Below are positions 1 through 8,266 of a stretch of DNA of 64,000 nucleotides, one piece after another. The notes below the pieces were generated by a model. That model was not told the origin of the DNA. It was given only the letters and a program-made list of their open reading frames with translations, and did not search any database. The stretch comes from G963668605 sp963668605 (GTDB taxonomy: Bacteria; Acidobacteriota; Terriglobia; Bryobacterales; Bryobacteraceae). How positions within the stretch are numbered: the stretch's first letter is position 1; every line of letters begins with the position of its first letter. The DNA is taken from assembly GCA_963668605.1 (NCBI GenBank), contig OY764903.1, positions 2,418,001-2,482,000 of the forward strand, in the 5' to 3' direction. Both the position numbers and the translations under genes were made by a program.

Positions 1-1051
1 CGACGCTCTCCTTCTTGGCGAACGGCAGCGTCGGCGAGATGTCGCCGTTTTCGATGGCATGATCGACCGCGCGCTCGGGCAAGTCGTAGCTGTGGGAAGG
101 GCGTGTGTGGCAGTCCATGCAATCCATCAGGCGGATGGGCAACCCGTTCTCCACGCCCGGCTTCGCGTCGGCGGCCCGGTATTGCCGCACCCCGCCCTTG
201 CCGTCGTCGTACTCCACCCATGGAATGGTCTGTCGCTTTTCGTCGCTCGCGGCATAGCGGATATTCACGCCATTGCCGAGATGCGTACCGTGGATGCCCT
301 TTGTCGCTTTGCCGCCGCCGATGCGCATCAACAGTACGGTCTTACTCATGGTGTTGGCTTCGTCGTCGGCGTACTTGGAGATCACGCGGATGCGATCCGT
401 CCCGTATTTCTGCGGCCAGTGGCACTGTTCACAGGTTTCCCTCGCAGGACGCAAGTTGTGGATCGGCGTCGGAATCGGCCGTGGATACAAGTTCAAATTC
501 ACCGAAATCACCTGCCACGTGCCATCGAGTTTGCTTTTCACAAACCAGCCTGCGCCGGGTCCTATGTGGCAGGAAACGCACTCCACGCGTGAGTGCGGCG
601 AGTTCTGGTAGGCCGTGTATTCCGGCTCCATCACCGTGTGGCAGGTCTGCCCGCAGAACGATACGGACTCCATGTAGGCGACGGCGCGGTAGGTGAGTTG
701 CCCGCCGATGATTACGTTCGCCATCGTGGTCGCCAGAAAGAACGCAGCCACGCGCCGGAATTGCGGATTCTTCCAGTCCAGCACGGCAGGGGCCGGCGCA
801 GGAATGCCACGTTTGCGATTCAAGCGCCGCTGCCACCAGATGCCAAGCGGAATCAGTGCCAGCCCGGAGAAAAATACGGCGGGCAGGATCAAGAACATCG
901 CGATCCCGAGATAAGGATGGGACGCCTTTCCGGACAGCATGCTCGGCAGCAGAATCAGCCAAAGCACACCACCTGTCGTCGTGAGGATCACGCCTAACAG
1001 GCTGATCGGATTGCTGGCCATCATGACGGCCGGAGAAAACCACCTATTCAT
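1..1051 (-). CDS. NapC/NirT-family multihaem cytochrome c, 3' end beyond window
   Basis: The frame is open from ATG at 1051 to the window edge (350 residues, C-terminus missing). The start has no competitor and lies 55 bases after the preceding gene. Two hydrophobic segments lie near residues 17-39 and 47-72, and a third near 100-120. The haem part follows: an atypical CX3CH (CGQTCH, 133-138), then CVSCH (158-162), CEQCH (207-211) and CMDCH (311-315). The stretch after the first site (TVMEPEYTAYQNSPH) is typical of NapC/NirT quinol dehydrogenases, which take electrons from membrane quinol and pass them to periplasmic cytochromes. It is the last visible gene of a minus-strand cytochrome operon, so a quinol-oxidising role with the nonahaem protein upstream is inferred. 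The terminal acceptor is unknown. Confidence 0.88.
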   Translation of the reverse strand, partial: MNRWFSPAVMMASNPISLLGVILTTTGGVLWLILLPSMLSGKASHPYLGIAMFLILPAVFFSGLALIPLGIWWQRRLNRKRGIPAPAPAVLDWKNPQFRRVAAFFLATTMANVIIGGQLTYRAVAYMESVSFCGQTCHTVMEPEYTAYQNSPHSRVECVSCHIGPGAGWFVKSKLDGTWQVISVNLNLYPRPIPTPIHNLRPARETCEQCHWPQKYGTDRIRVISKYADDEANTMSKTVLLMRIGGGKATKGIHGTHLGNGVNIRYAASDEKRQTIPWVEYDDGKGGVRQYRAADAKPGVENGLPIRLMDCMDCHTRPSHSYDLPERAVDHAIENGDISPTLPFAKKESV

Positions 1052-1106
1052 CCACAGCTCCCTTTCTCGGAGTTCCTATGCGGGACAGTATGACACAACA
1101 GGAAAT

Positions 1107-2789
1107 TCAATCGCTGGATTTTGCCGCGCCGCCCGCACTCTCTTCGGGGTGCGCACCTTGCGCCGAATGATGATGGCCAGCACGCTTGCGCACACTTCGT
1201 CCCGTGAGCCAGGCCGCGTCCATCGGATAGACGTCGGGGTCGAAAATCACGGTATAGAAGTGCCAGATCAGGATGGCAAGCGAAGCTAGCACAGCTTCAT
1301 AAAAGTGGATTGAAGTCGCCACATCCAGCCATTCGCGCGGAATCAGGCGCAGCGTGTAGTTGTTCGCCCAAAGCAGCAGGCCCGTCAGGCCCATAATGAA
1401 GGTGCCCCACACGACGGCCCAATATTCGACTTTTTCGACGTAGCTGTGCGGCGACACCACAGGCTTGGTCTTCTTCAATCCCAGATTGTAGAAGAAGACG
1501 CCGAGCATTTCATAGACATCGTTCCGGACCGGGAGCAGTTCCAACCAGTGCTCACGCAGCCGCTTGTTGAGCACCAGCGAAAGAATATGAATCACGCCGG
1601 CGGCCACCATAATCACGGCCGCGGTACGGTGGATCAAGCCTCGCAGCGGATACGCTCCCTCGCCGAATACGAGCGGCCGCGCCCACCACTGATCGGGATA
1701 TTTCAACGCAAAACCGCTCCACGCCAGCACGATGAAGGAGATCGCCAGCAGCGCGTGTTGCACGCGCTCGAATCGCATCATGCGCATCTCACCGACGAAC
1801 GGAATCATTGGAGGAGCAACCATCTGCCTGGCCCGCAGGCGCAAGCGCAGCAGCTTGCGAACCCAATCGCCGCCATGGTGCAGAATCATGAAGCCGATCG
1901 TCAGCGGGATCAGCAACAGGTAGGCCGAACGTACCAACTGCACGGGTCTGGGCTCGCTGGCGCCCTCCACCCAATGCATCTTGCCTATGGCGAAGCGCGT
2001 TCCCGCGCCCGGATGGCATCTCCCGCACGTCGCCGACAGGTTCCTGATGTTGGTCTTCGACTTCGCATCATTGGAAGGCAAAATATTGTGGATACCATGG
2101 CAACTCGCGCAGTTCGCGACCGTCTGGGAGCCGGACTTCATCGCCAGTCCGTGGAACGACGATTCGTAGCTGGTGATGCGATCCGGCGGAAGTCCGAACC
2201 GTTTCGCCAGGCGCACGTCGTTATGGCAGCGCCCACACGTCTCCGGTACGCGACGTGCGCTTACCGTGGAGGATTGGTTTTTCGGGGACAGGATCGAGTG
2301 CTCGCCGTGACAGTCCGTGCATACCGGCGCATCGAAGACGCCGCGAGCCACGGCCTTGCCATGCACGCTCGCGTTGTATTGCGCCGCGATCTCGCCGTGG
2401 CACATGCCGCACGTATCCGGCACGTTCTTATGAAAGTCGCCGGTCTTCGTGGCGATCGTTTCATGGGCGGCTCCATGGCACATCGCGCAATCCGGCGCGG
2501 CGGCGTTACCTTTTTTCGCCGCTTGCCCGTGCACACTAAGCGCATAGTCGCCGGTTTCGGAGACATGGCACGACGCGCAGACCGGCTTCGCGATACCCGC
2601 GGGGTGCGGGTACGTTTCGTGCTTCACATGGCATTCCGCACATGCAACCACAGCGTGCGCGGACTTCGCCACTTTTGCCCCTTGATCGTGGCAGGTCGTG
2701 CAGTCTTCCGGGGCCGACTTTTGCGCCATGCCCGAAAGGGACAGCGCCAGCATCCAGAGACACAAACGGGCAGTCGGATAGCTCGCCAT
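1107..2789 (-). CDS. Nonahaem cytochrome c fused to cytochrome b561-like membrane domain
   Basis: This 560-residue protein begins at ATG 2789. The open frame extends upstream, but that part has no signal peptide, whereas MASYPTARLCLWMLALSLSG looks like one. The periplasmic part carries nine CxxCH sites (CTTCH, CAECH, CASCH, CAMCH, CGMCH, CTDCH, CGRCH, CASCH, CGRCH). The C-terminal part has about five membrane segments with paired histidines (LHHGGDW, VQHALL, IHRTAAV, VIHILS, IHFYEA, WHFYTV), as in FdnI/cytochrome b561 subunits that bind haem b and quinone. The fusion suggests electron flow between the quinone pool and periplasmic haems. It lies between a small membrane protein and a NapC/NirT protein in one operon. 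The acceptor or donor outside the membrane cannot be read from sequence. Confidence 0.9.
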   Translation of the reverse strand: MASYPTARLCLWMLALSLSGMAQKSAPEDCTTCHDQGAKVAKSAHAVVACAECHVKHETYPHPAGIAKPVCASCHVSETGDYALSVHGQAAKKGNAAAPDCAMCHGAAHETIATKTGDFHKNVPDTCGMCHGEIAAQYNASVHGKAVARGVFDAPVCTDCHGEHSILSPKNQSSTVSARRVPETCGRCHNDVRLAKRFGLPPDRITSYESSFHGLAMKSGSQTVANCASCHGIHNILPSNDAKSKTNIRNLSATCGRCHPGAGTRFAIGKMHWVEGASEPRPVQLVRSAYLLLIPLTIGFMILHHGGDWVRKLLRLRLRARQMVAPPMIPFVGEMRMMRFERVQHALLAISFIVLAWSGFALKYPDQWWARPLVFGEGAYPLRGLIHRTAAVIMVAAGVIHILSLVLNKRLREHWLELLPVRNDVYEMLGVFFYNLGLKKTKPVVSPHSYVEKVEYWAVVWGTFIMGLTGLLLWANNYTLRLIPREWLDVATSIHFYEAVLASLAILIWHFYTVIFDPDVYPMDAAWLTGRSVRKRAGHHHSAQGAHPEESAGGAAKSSD

Positions 2790-2827
2790 TCTTCTGAGAT
2801 CGTCTGGCGGCCCTTCACCGCCCGCGC

Positions 2828-3109
2828 CTACGCGCCAACCGAATTCGATCGCAGCCACGAATCGTAGAGGAATAGCACCGCAAGAATCACCCCCGTCGCA
2901 GCCACGACAACGGTGAGGATTTTGCCCCACCGGTCAATCACGTCCAGCTTCTTTGCCACTTCTGCTTGCTGGTACACCAAAGAGGCTTCGGCCTCCTGGA
3001 CATGCAGTAGCTCGTCTGTACGTCCGGCGATTCTCATCCTGTAGATTGCGAGAACCAGGACAGCGGTCGCCAGAACGGCCCAGACTACCACAAACGGAAT
3101 CAGACTCAT
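2828..3109 (-). CDS. Small two-helix membrane protein of the cytochrome operon
   Basis: This 93-residue protein has hydrophobic segments near residues 4-24 and 64-82. The linker between them is charged and probably helical, rich in E, A, Q and K. An AAGGGAG ribosome site precedes ATG 3109. No catalytic motif or haem site is visible. It lies 38 bases before the nonahaem-b561 gene and is surely co-transcribed with it, so a structural or assembly role in that membrane complex is possible. The family is not recognised. Confidence 0.7.
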   Translation of the reverse strand: MSLIPFVVVWAVLATAVLVLAIYRMRIAGRTDELLHVQEAEASLVYQQAEVAKKLDVIDRWGKILTVVVAATGVILAVLFLYDSWLRSNSVGA

Positions 3110-3136
3110 GGCGATCTCCCTTTCTCAAGGGAGCGG

Positions 3137-3502
3137 TCAAGCCACCAGGTCGTCGCCCGCGGCCCGGCCGCGTTTCCCTATTGGCAACTGCAGGCGGGCC
3201 GACATGATCGCCAGCACCGCCGTATTCAACGGATCCACCTCAAAAACAACCGAACTCACCCCAGCTTCCCATGCCTTGCTCAGAGATGCAGGATCGTTTC
3301 GCGCGATCAGCACGATTCGCTGCGGCTCCCGCAATGGCATCGGCAGCAGTTTGAGGCGCTCGGAATCGACAACAAGCACACCCTCCCGGTCCAGATCAGG
3401 ACGGTCCACGCACAAAACCTTAAAGGCCCCATTCCGGACCAGGAGTTCCCTCAGCGCCGAAGCGTATGAGGCATTCGCAATAGCTAGCTGAACAGTATCC
3501 AT
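3137..3502 (-). CDS. REC-like small protein, function unknown
   Basis: The 121-residue soluble protein has alternating strands and helices resembling a response-regulator receiver fold: VLVVDSERL, then RIVLIARNDPASLSKAWEAGVSSVVFEVDP. It lacks the acidic pair and is much smaller than a full regulator. It could be a degenerate receiver or an unrelated Rossmann-like protein. It sits inside the cytochrome operon between the mono-haem cytochrome and the small membrane protein, about 27 bases before the latter. It ends in a basic tail (GKRGRAAGDD). No function is assigned. Confidence 0.6.
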   Translation of the reverse strand: MDTVQLAIANASYASALRELLVRNGAFKVLCVDRPDLDREGVLVVDSERLKLLPMPLREPQRIVLIARNDPASLSKAWEAGVSSVVFEVDPLNTAVLAIMSARLQLPIGKRGRAAGDDLVA

Positions 3503-3545
3503 GCTACGCCGCCCTCTTAGCCGGGGCGCGTCTCTACTCTATACC

Positions 3546-3770
3546 TTACTTCGTCTCCGCCTTGAATCCTTCCAAGGTCTTCTTCTCGTGATAGAACTTG
3601 CCGGCGGCCGTCAAATCCTTCCCATCCTTAGGTGCTGGCTTGGAATGACAAAAAGTGCAGGCCTTCTTCTCTTTCTTGGTGTACTCGGCCTTTCCGTAGG
3701 AACTCGTCGTGGTAACCGCGATTCCACCAATCAGGATCAATGCCGGCAAAACAAACTTAAACAGTCTCAT
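3546..3770 (-). CDS. Small periplasmic mono-haem cytochrome c
   Basis: The 74-residue protein starts with a Sec signal peptide (MRLFKFVLPALILIGGIAV) and has one haem site, CTFCH, near residue 38. Lysine-rich flanks (KKEKKACTFCH and KPAPKDGKDL) make it very basic. It is the first gene of the operon. A GGAGG ribosome site (3775-3779) lies 4 bases before the ATG, just after a predicted sigma-54 start point. A soluble electron shuttle for the membrane cytochromes encoded downstream is likely. Its partners are inferred only from position. Confidence 0.82.
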   Translation of the reverse strand: MRLFKFVLPALILIGGIAVTTTSSYGKAEYTKKEKKACTFCHSKPAPKDGKDLTAAGKFYHEKKTLEGFKAETK

Positions 3771-3789
3771 GAAACCTCCGACCTTTCCT

Positions 3790-3807
3790 ATGCAATCGAA
3801 GGTCCAA
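3790..3807 (-). promoter_or_regulatory. Predicted sigma-54 (-24/-12) promoter of the cytochrome operon
   Basis: The minus strand reads TTGGACCTTCGATTGCAT. The invariant GG of the -24 element and GC of the -12 element are 12 bases apart, and TTGCA is a full -12 match. The predicted start is near 3780. That leaves a leader of about 10 bases, which just contains the GGAGG ribosome site of the mono-haem cytochrome gene. A divergent sigma-54 activator gene begins about 340 bases away. Confidence 0.68.
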
Positions 3808-4032
3808 GAGGCTCTTTGGTCGCGGCATCTATTGCAATATTCTGTTTTTTCAGCAACTTAGGCCAGGAACTGAACTGCCGGGTCGACCATCGGAAGGCTC
3901 TTCGCACACCGCGCAAAGCCCGCTCATGAGTCAGATCACGCACCTCGCCTGAGCCAATCTCTGGCAGCACTTCCCGATTTGAAATGCAGTCTCGCCGACT
4001 GGAAGCGCTGCGGTGTTTCATCCGACCCACAA

Positions 4033-4051
4033 GTGTTGAGTTTTACAACAC
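4033..4051. promoter_or_regulatory. Inverted repeat, candidate enhancer site for the sigma-54 activator
   Basis: GTGTTG-N7-CAACAC is a perfect inverted repeat between the divergent activator and cytochrome operon. It is about 250-270 bases upstream of the predicted sigma-54 start, a normal distance for an activator-binding site. Only one copy was seen, so binding is inferred. Confidence 0.45.
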
Positions 4052-4148
4052 GCCTCCACGCCTGCGCCGCATCGTGGGTTATATTGCGCAGCAAACCTGC
4101 GTCAAGGCCATCGGAAGCTGATATACTTGAATTAATTACTGGAACAAT

Positions 4149-5495
4149 ATGCCCAAGATCCTGGACTCATGGCAGCGGACCAATATACTCGAGAGCGTCT
4201 TCGACCAGTTGTCGGACGCGCTTGTGCTTTACGATCCGAATTTGACCATCACCGGCGTTAATCAAGCGGCGGAGCGCATGTTTGGCATGTCGTCCGACGC
4301 AATGGTCGGCAAGCACTGCAACGACGTTTTCCGCTGTGGCGTTTGCGAGCCAGGTTGCGGGATGATCGTCGGTCTGAACCAGGCGCCGATTAACACGCAA
4401 AGCACCATCCGTCTGCACATGGACAACGGGCGAGAGCGCCTGGCCGTGATCCGGACTTCCCAACTCTTCGACACCGAGGGTACCGTCACCGGTGTCATAG
4501 CGACCATCAAGGACATCACGGAAGAGGTCGCTCCGCAGAAACGCGAAGTCATCGCCGAGTCGGTCCCGATGCGCGATGTGCTCAATTTCGTGCGCCGGGT
4601 AGCGGCCAGCGAAGCGACCACGATTCTGGTGGAGGGCGAAAACGGAACTGGTAAGGATCTGATCGCAAAGACTCTGCACTACCAGAGCCTGCGCCAAGCC
4701 GAGCCGTTCATCGCGATCAACTGCGCTGCGATCCCGGAGACGCTGCTCGAAAGCGAGTTATTCGGTTACGAAAAGGGCGCCTTCACCGACGCCCGCTCTC
4801 AGAAGCGCGGCATCTTCGAACTCGCCGACAAGGGTACGCTGTTCCTCGACGAGATCGGCGAAATTCCGTTGATGTTGCAGGCCAAACTGCTGCGCGTTCT
4901 GGAGGAACAGACGTTCCGGCGACTGGGAGGTCTGAAGGACATCAAACTTGATCTGCGTGTCGTCGCAGCGACGAACAAGAACCTGCGCGAGGCTGTCAAG
5001 GAAGGCGCCTTCCGTCAGGATCTCTTCTTCCGCCTCAACGTCATCCACATCACGATTCCGCCGCTGCGTGAACGCCCTGAAGACATCCAGCCGATGGTGC
5101 GGTTCTTCATCGAACACTACAACCGCAAGTTCAAGCGTCAGGTGTCGGGCATTAGTCCAGACGCACTGCGCTTGCTGCTCTCGCACGATTGGCCGGGCAA
5201 CGTCCGCGAGTTGCGCAACGCGATCGAACGCGCCATGATTCTCGAGGAGGGTTCGCAGATCACCGCCCCCAGTTTGCCCATCATGGTCGCGACGTCCCCG
5301 ATGTTCCACACCACCGCCGCGCAGCAGAGCTTTTCCGGAGCCTCCGAGGACGGCCTCTCGCTTGAAGAGAACGAGCGCCAGTTGCTCGTCCGCGCGCTCG
5401 AAAAGACCACAGGCAACCAGACTCAGGCCGCGCGCCTGCTCAGCATCACGCGCGACACGCTGCGCTATAAGATGAAGAAGTTCAATCTGCGCTAA
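4149..5495 (+). CDS. Sigma-54-dependent activator: PAS, AAA+, Fis-type HTH
   Basis: The 448-residue protein has three parts. An N-terminal PAS domain (about 15-125) contains a cysteine cluster: C57, C63, C66 and C70 around DVFRCGVCEPGCG. The AAA+ domain has Walker A GENGTGKD (163-170), the sigma-54 contact loop GAFTDA (210-215) and Walker B LFLDEIGE (from 231). The C-terminal Fis-type helix-turn-helix lies at about 405-447. Proteins of this class hydrolyse ATP to open sigma-54 polymerase complexes. The gene is divergent from the cytochrome operon, which has a good sigma-54 promoter, so it is the likely regulator. The Cys cluster could hold a metal or redox centre; that is inference. There is no receiver domain, so sensing is probably direct. 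Confidence 0.93.
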   Translation: MPKILDSWQRTNILESVFDQLSDALVLYDPNLTITGVNQAAERMFGMSSDAMVGKHCNDVFRCGVCEPGCGMIVGLNQAPINTQSTIRLHMDNGRERLAVIRTSQLFDTEGTVTGVIATIKDITEEVAPQKREVIAESVPMRDVLNFVRRVAASEATTILVEGENGTGKDLIAKTLHYQSLRQAEPFIAINCAAIPETLLESELFGYEKGAFTDARSQKRGIFELADKGTLFLDEIGEIPLMLQAKLLRVLEEQTFRRLGGLKDIKLDLRVVAATNKNLREAVKEGAFRQDLFFRLNVIHITIPPLRERPEDIQPMVRFFIEHYNRKFKRQVSGISPDALRLLLSHDWPGNVRELRNAIERAMILEEGSQITAPSLPIMVATSPMFHTTAAQQSFSGASEDGLSLEENERQLLVRALEKTTGNQTQAARLLSITRDTLRYKMKKFNLR

Positions 5496-5537
5496 GCGGT
5501 GTGCGGCGCATTCGGAAGGCGGAACCCCGGTTCCGCG

Positions 5538-5555
5538 ACCGGCCCCCGGGCCGGT
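5538..5555. terminator. Strong GC hairpin after the sigma-54 activator gene
   Basis: ACCGGCCC, a 2-base gap and GGGCCGGT form a perfect 8-bp stem 43 bases after the stop codon. Only a short TTT follows, so it may end or stabilise the transcript rather than act as a classic intrinsic terminator. Confidence 0.4.
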
Positions 5556-5608
5556 TTCAGGCACCACCAAAAACTTCACCACATCGAATACGCTAATGCG
5601 TGGTAGAG

Positions 5609-5652
5609 CGCAGGCAGGGCGACCTGGGGGTCGCCTGCGGACGCGGGCGTCC
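5609..5652. repeat. Cluster of GC-rich hairpins between activator and permease genes
   Basis: Overlapping stems are visible: CGCAGGC (5609-5615) with GCCTGCG (5633-5639), or GGCGACC with GGTCGCC inside it. A separate perfect stem follows, GGACGC-GG-GCGTCC (5639-5652). The rest of the 290-base gap (5496-5784) shows nothing else recognisable. A REP-like element is possible but no second copy was seen. Confidence 0.4.
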
Positions 5653-5784
5653 GCCCTCCGATTTGCCGACAATCCGTAAATAGCAAGACCCTGCGCTAGG
5701 CCGCCGCTTTCTTCCGCACCCGCCGTCGACGTACACTCAGAGAGGATTACTCTCCGCGAGTCGCCCCGTACGAACCGGCCAGGC

Positions 5785-7086
5785 ATGCAGCAACCAAATA
5801 CGTCCACTCTCAATCCAGCGCCCGCCGCGGCGAACCAGAACGGTTATGGCAAGGCCATGGCCGTCGTTACGACTCTGTTCTTCATGTGGGGCTTTCTTAC
5901 CTGCCTGAACGACATCCTCGTGCCCCATCTCAAAGCGATCTTCGATCTGAATTACGCCCAGGTCATGCTGATCCAGTTCAGCTTCTTTTCGGCCTATTTT
6001 TTCGTCTCGATCCCTTCGGGCAAGATCGTCGCCGCAATTGGCTATAAGCGCACGATGGTGCTCGGCCTGATCACGATGGGTCTTGGCGCACTGCTGTTTT
6101 TGCCCGCCGCGAAGGTCGCCTCGTATCCTTTGTTCCTCGCGGCGCTCATGGTGCTGGCCTCGGGTATTACACTGCTGCAAGTCTCTGCCAATCCTTATGT
6201 CGCCGTGCTCGGCCCGCCGGCCACCGCCGCCAGCCGCCTGAATCTGACGCAGGCCATCAACTCACTCGGCCACACGATCGCGCCGTACCTCGGCGGCCTG
6301 CTGATTCTCACTGGCGCAGCCAAGACGATGGAGGAGATCCGCAGCCTGCCCGCCGCTGAACTCGAGGCATACCGGCAACTCGAAGCATCATCCGTAATCC
6401 TGCCGTACCTGGGCTTGGCAGTAACGCTCTTCGTACTCGCCGCACTGATCGCGCGATTCAAACTGCCGGTGATCGCGGCTGTGGAAAGCGGCCACGACCA
6501 GGCCGTCCGCGCTGGCGATAGCGTCTGGAAGCACCGCCATCTCGTGCTCGGCGCGATCGGAATTTTCCTGTACGTCGGAGCGGAAGTGGCGATCGGCAGC
6601 TTTCTGGTCAATTACTTTATCCAGCCCGATATCGGCGCCCTGAGTGAGAAGGCGGCCGCCGGTTTCGTGTCTTTCTACTGGGGCAGCGCGATGGTGGGCC
6701 GCTTCCTCGGTTCGGCGTTGCTTCAAAAGCTGCGGCCCGGCCCGGTGCTCGCGGGCGCCGCGGTGCTGGCCTGCACAATGGTCTCGATCTCGATGCTGAC
6801 CTCCGGCCCAATCGCGATGTGGAGCATCATCCTCGTCGGCCTGTTCAACTCCGTGATGTTCCCCAGCATCTTCACGCTGGGCATCGCGGAATTGGGACCG
6901 CTCACCGGCGAAGGCTCCGGCGTCCTCGTTACGGCTATCGTCGGAGGCGCCGTGATCCCGTTGTTGCAGGGCGTCCTGGCCGACCGCATCGGTATCCAGC
7001 ACGCCTTTCTGCTTCCGGCTGTCTGTTATCTCTACATCATCTATTACGGTTTGCGAGGATCCCGTCTCCATGGCGAAGCACACTGA
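5785..7086 (+). CDS. FucP/GluP-type sugar:H+ symporter (MFS)
   Basis: The 433-residue protein has about twelve hydrophobic segments. Its first helix motif, FFMWGFLTCLNDILVPHLK, is characteristic of the fucose/glucose-galactose (FHS) permease branch of the major facilitator superfamily. SANPYVAVLGPPATAASRLNLTQA after helix 4 is also typical. These inner-membrane proteins import a monosaccharide with protons. The gene overlaps the following sugar kinase by 17 bases, implying translational coupling and uptake followed by phosphorylation. The exact sugar (fucose, glucose, galactose or N-acetylglucosamine) cannot be decided. A GH29 fucosidase elsewhere in the window makes fucose a reasonable guess. 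Confidence 0.88.
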   Translation: MQQPNTSTLNPAPAAANQNGYGKAMAVVTTLFFMWGFLTCLNDILVPHLKAIFDLNYAQVMLIQFSFFSAYFFVSIPSGKIVAAIGYKRTMVLGLITMGLGALLFLPAAKVASYPLFLAALMVLASGITLLQVSANPYVAVLGPPATAASRLNLTQAINSLGHTIAPYLGGLLILTGAAKTMEEIRSLPAAELEAYRQLEASSVILPYLGLAVTLFVLAALIARFKLPVIAAVESGHDQAVRAGDSVWKHRHLVLGAIGIFLYVGAEVAIGSFLVNYFIQPDIGALSEKAAAGFVSFYWGSAMVGRFLGSALLQKLRPGPVLAGAAVLACTMVSISMLTSGPIAMWSIILVGLFNSVMFPSIFTLGIAELGPLTGEGSGVLVTAIVGGAVIPLLQGVLADRIGIQHAFLLPAVCYLYIIYYGLRGSRLHGEAH

Positions 7087-8203
7087 CACCGACCGCCGCA
7101 TCGTGATGACGCTCGATGCGGGCGGCACCAACTTGAAGTTCTCCGCGATGCGCGGCAATCAACTGCTTACCGGACCGGTCAGCGTCGCGTCGGAGGCCGA
7201 TCAACTTGACCGCTGCCTGGCGAATATCGTGGGCGGATTCGAAGCGATCCGGCGAGAACTCCCCGAGCCTCCCGCCGCCATCAGCTTCGCGTTTCCTGGA
7301 CCGGGCGACTACCCCAACGGGATCGTCGACAACGAAAACAACCTACCCGCATTTCGCGGCGGCGTCGCACTGGGTCCGCTGCTCGAAGACCGCTTCGGCA
7401 TCCCCGTGTTCCTGAACAACGACGGCGATCTCTTCGTCTATGGCGAAGCCATTGCGGGCTTCCTGCCCTATGTGAATGGTCTGCTCGAACAGGCCGGCAG
7501 CCCCAAACGCTACCGCAACCTGTTCGGCATCACGCTCGGCACGGGACTGGGCGGCGGCATCGTGCGCGACGGCAAACTCTTCATCGGCGACAACTCGGCC
7601 GGCGGCGAAGCCTGGCTGCTGCGCCATAAGCTGGACCCGTCGCTCAACGCGGAAGAGGGCGCCTGCATTCGCGCCGTGCGAGGCGTCTATGCCGAGTGCG
7701 CCGGCATCGCTTTCGACGCGGCGCCGGACCCAAAAACGATTTTTGAAATAGGTATAGGGCAGGTGGCGGGCGACCGCACCGCGGCGCTCGAAGCCTACCG
7801 CCGGTTGGGCGAAGTGGCCGGCGACGCCCTGGCCCAAGCCCTTACGTTGTTCGACGGACTCGCGGTAATCGGCGGCGGTATCTCAGCCGCGCATCCGCTC
7901 TTTCTCCCGCCGCTGCTTGAGGCCATGAATGCCGAGTATGAGCGCAGAGGCAAGCCGATGCGGCGCCTGATCCCGCGCGCGTTCAACATCGAAGATCCGG
8001 TGCAGCGCGCAGTCTTCCTGAAAGGCGAAGTCCGCGACCTCACGGTTCCCGGCTCGGGAAGAAAGATTCCCTATGACCCGCTCCCGCGCACAGCGGTCGG
8101 CCTCTCGCGCCTCGGCACCAGCGAAGCCGTAGCGATCGGGGCATACGCCTTCGCCCTGGCCCGCCTGGACGAAGCCGGCAGAGCGCGTGAAGCTTCCTTC
8201 TGA
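7070..8203 (+). CDS. ROK-family sugar kinase
   Basis: The 377-residue protein has the ASKHA phosphate loop DAGGTNLK near residue 16, a second nucleotide loop GITLGTGLGGGIV, and the adenosine motif VIGGGISAAHP. The catalytic Asp is probably in FLNNDGDLFVYGE. The CxCGxxGC zinc motif of many ROK proteins is absent; EEGACIRAVRG occupies that part. At 377 residues it is longer than the usual roughly 300, with an extra C-terminal region (about 300-350) carrying RLIPRAFNIEDP. It should phosphorylate a hexose or aminosugar in the cytoplasm. The overlap with the permease gene suggests the imported sugar is the substrate. Confidence 0.85.
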   Translation: MAKHTDTDRRIVMTLDAGGTNLKFSAMRGNQLLTGPVSVASEADQLDRCLANIVGGFEAIRRELPEPPAAISFAFPGPGDYPNGIVDNENNLPAFRGGVALGPLLEDRFGIPVFLNNDGDLFVYGEAIAGFLPYVNGLLEQAGSPKRYRNLFGITLGTGLGGGIVRDGKLFIGDNSAGGEAWLLRHKLDPSLNAEEGACIRAVRGVYAECAGIAFDAAPDPKTIFEIGIGQVAGDRTAALEAYRRLGEVAGDALAQALTLFDGLAVIGGGISAAHPLFLPPLLEAMNAEYERRGKPMRRLIPRAFNIEDPVQRAVFLKGEVRDLTVPGSGRKIPYDPLPRTAVGLSRLGTSEAVAIGAYAFALARLDEAGRAREASF

Positions 8204-8266
8204 GCAGATGCGGCGAAAGCGCTCTGCACAATAAGCCTCGGCTCTTGAAGTGTTTTAACTTCCCAC

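Noticed and set aside
1446..2867. Long plus-strand frame opposite the nonahaem cytochrome
   Set aside because: It is Arg/His-rich, lacks any motif, and lies opposite nine clear CxxCH sites. It is a GC-driven shadow.
3851..3863. TGGCCTAAGTTGC on the minus strand as a second sigma-54 promoter
   Set aside because: The GG and GC are 10 bases apart instead of 12. Sigma-54 does not tolerate this.
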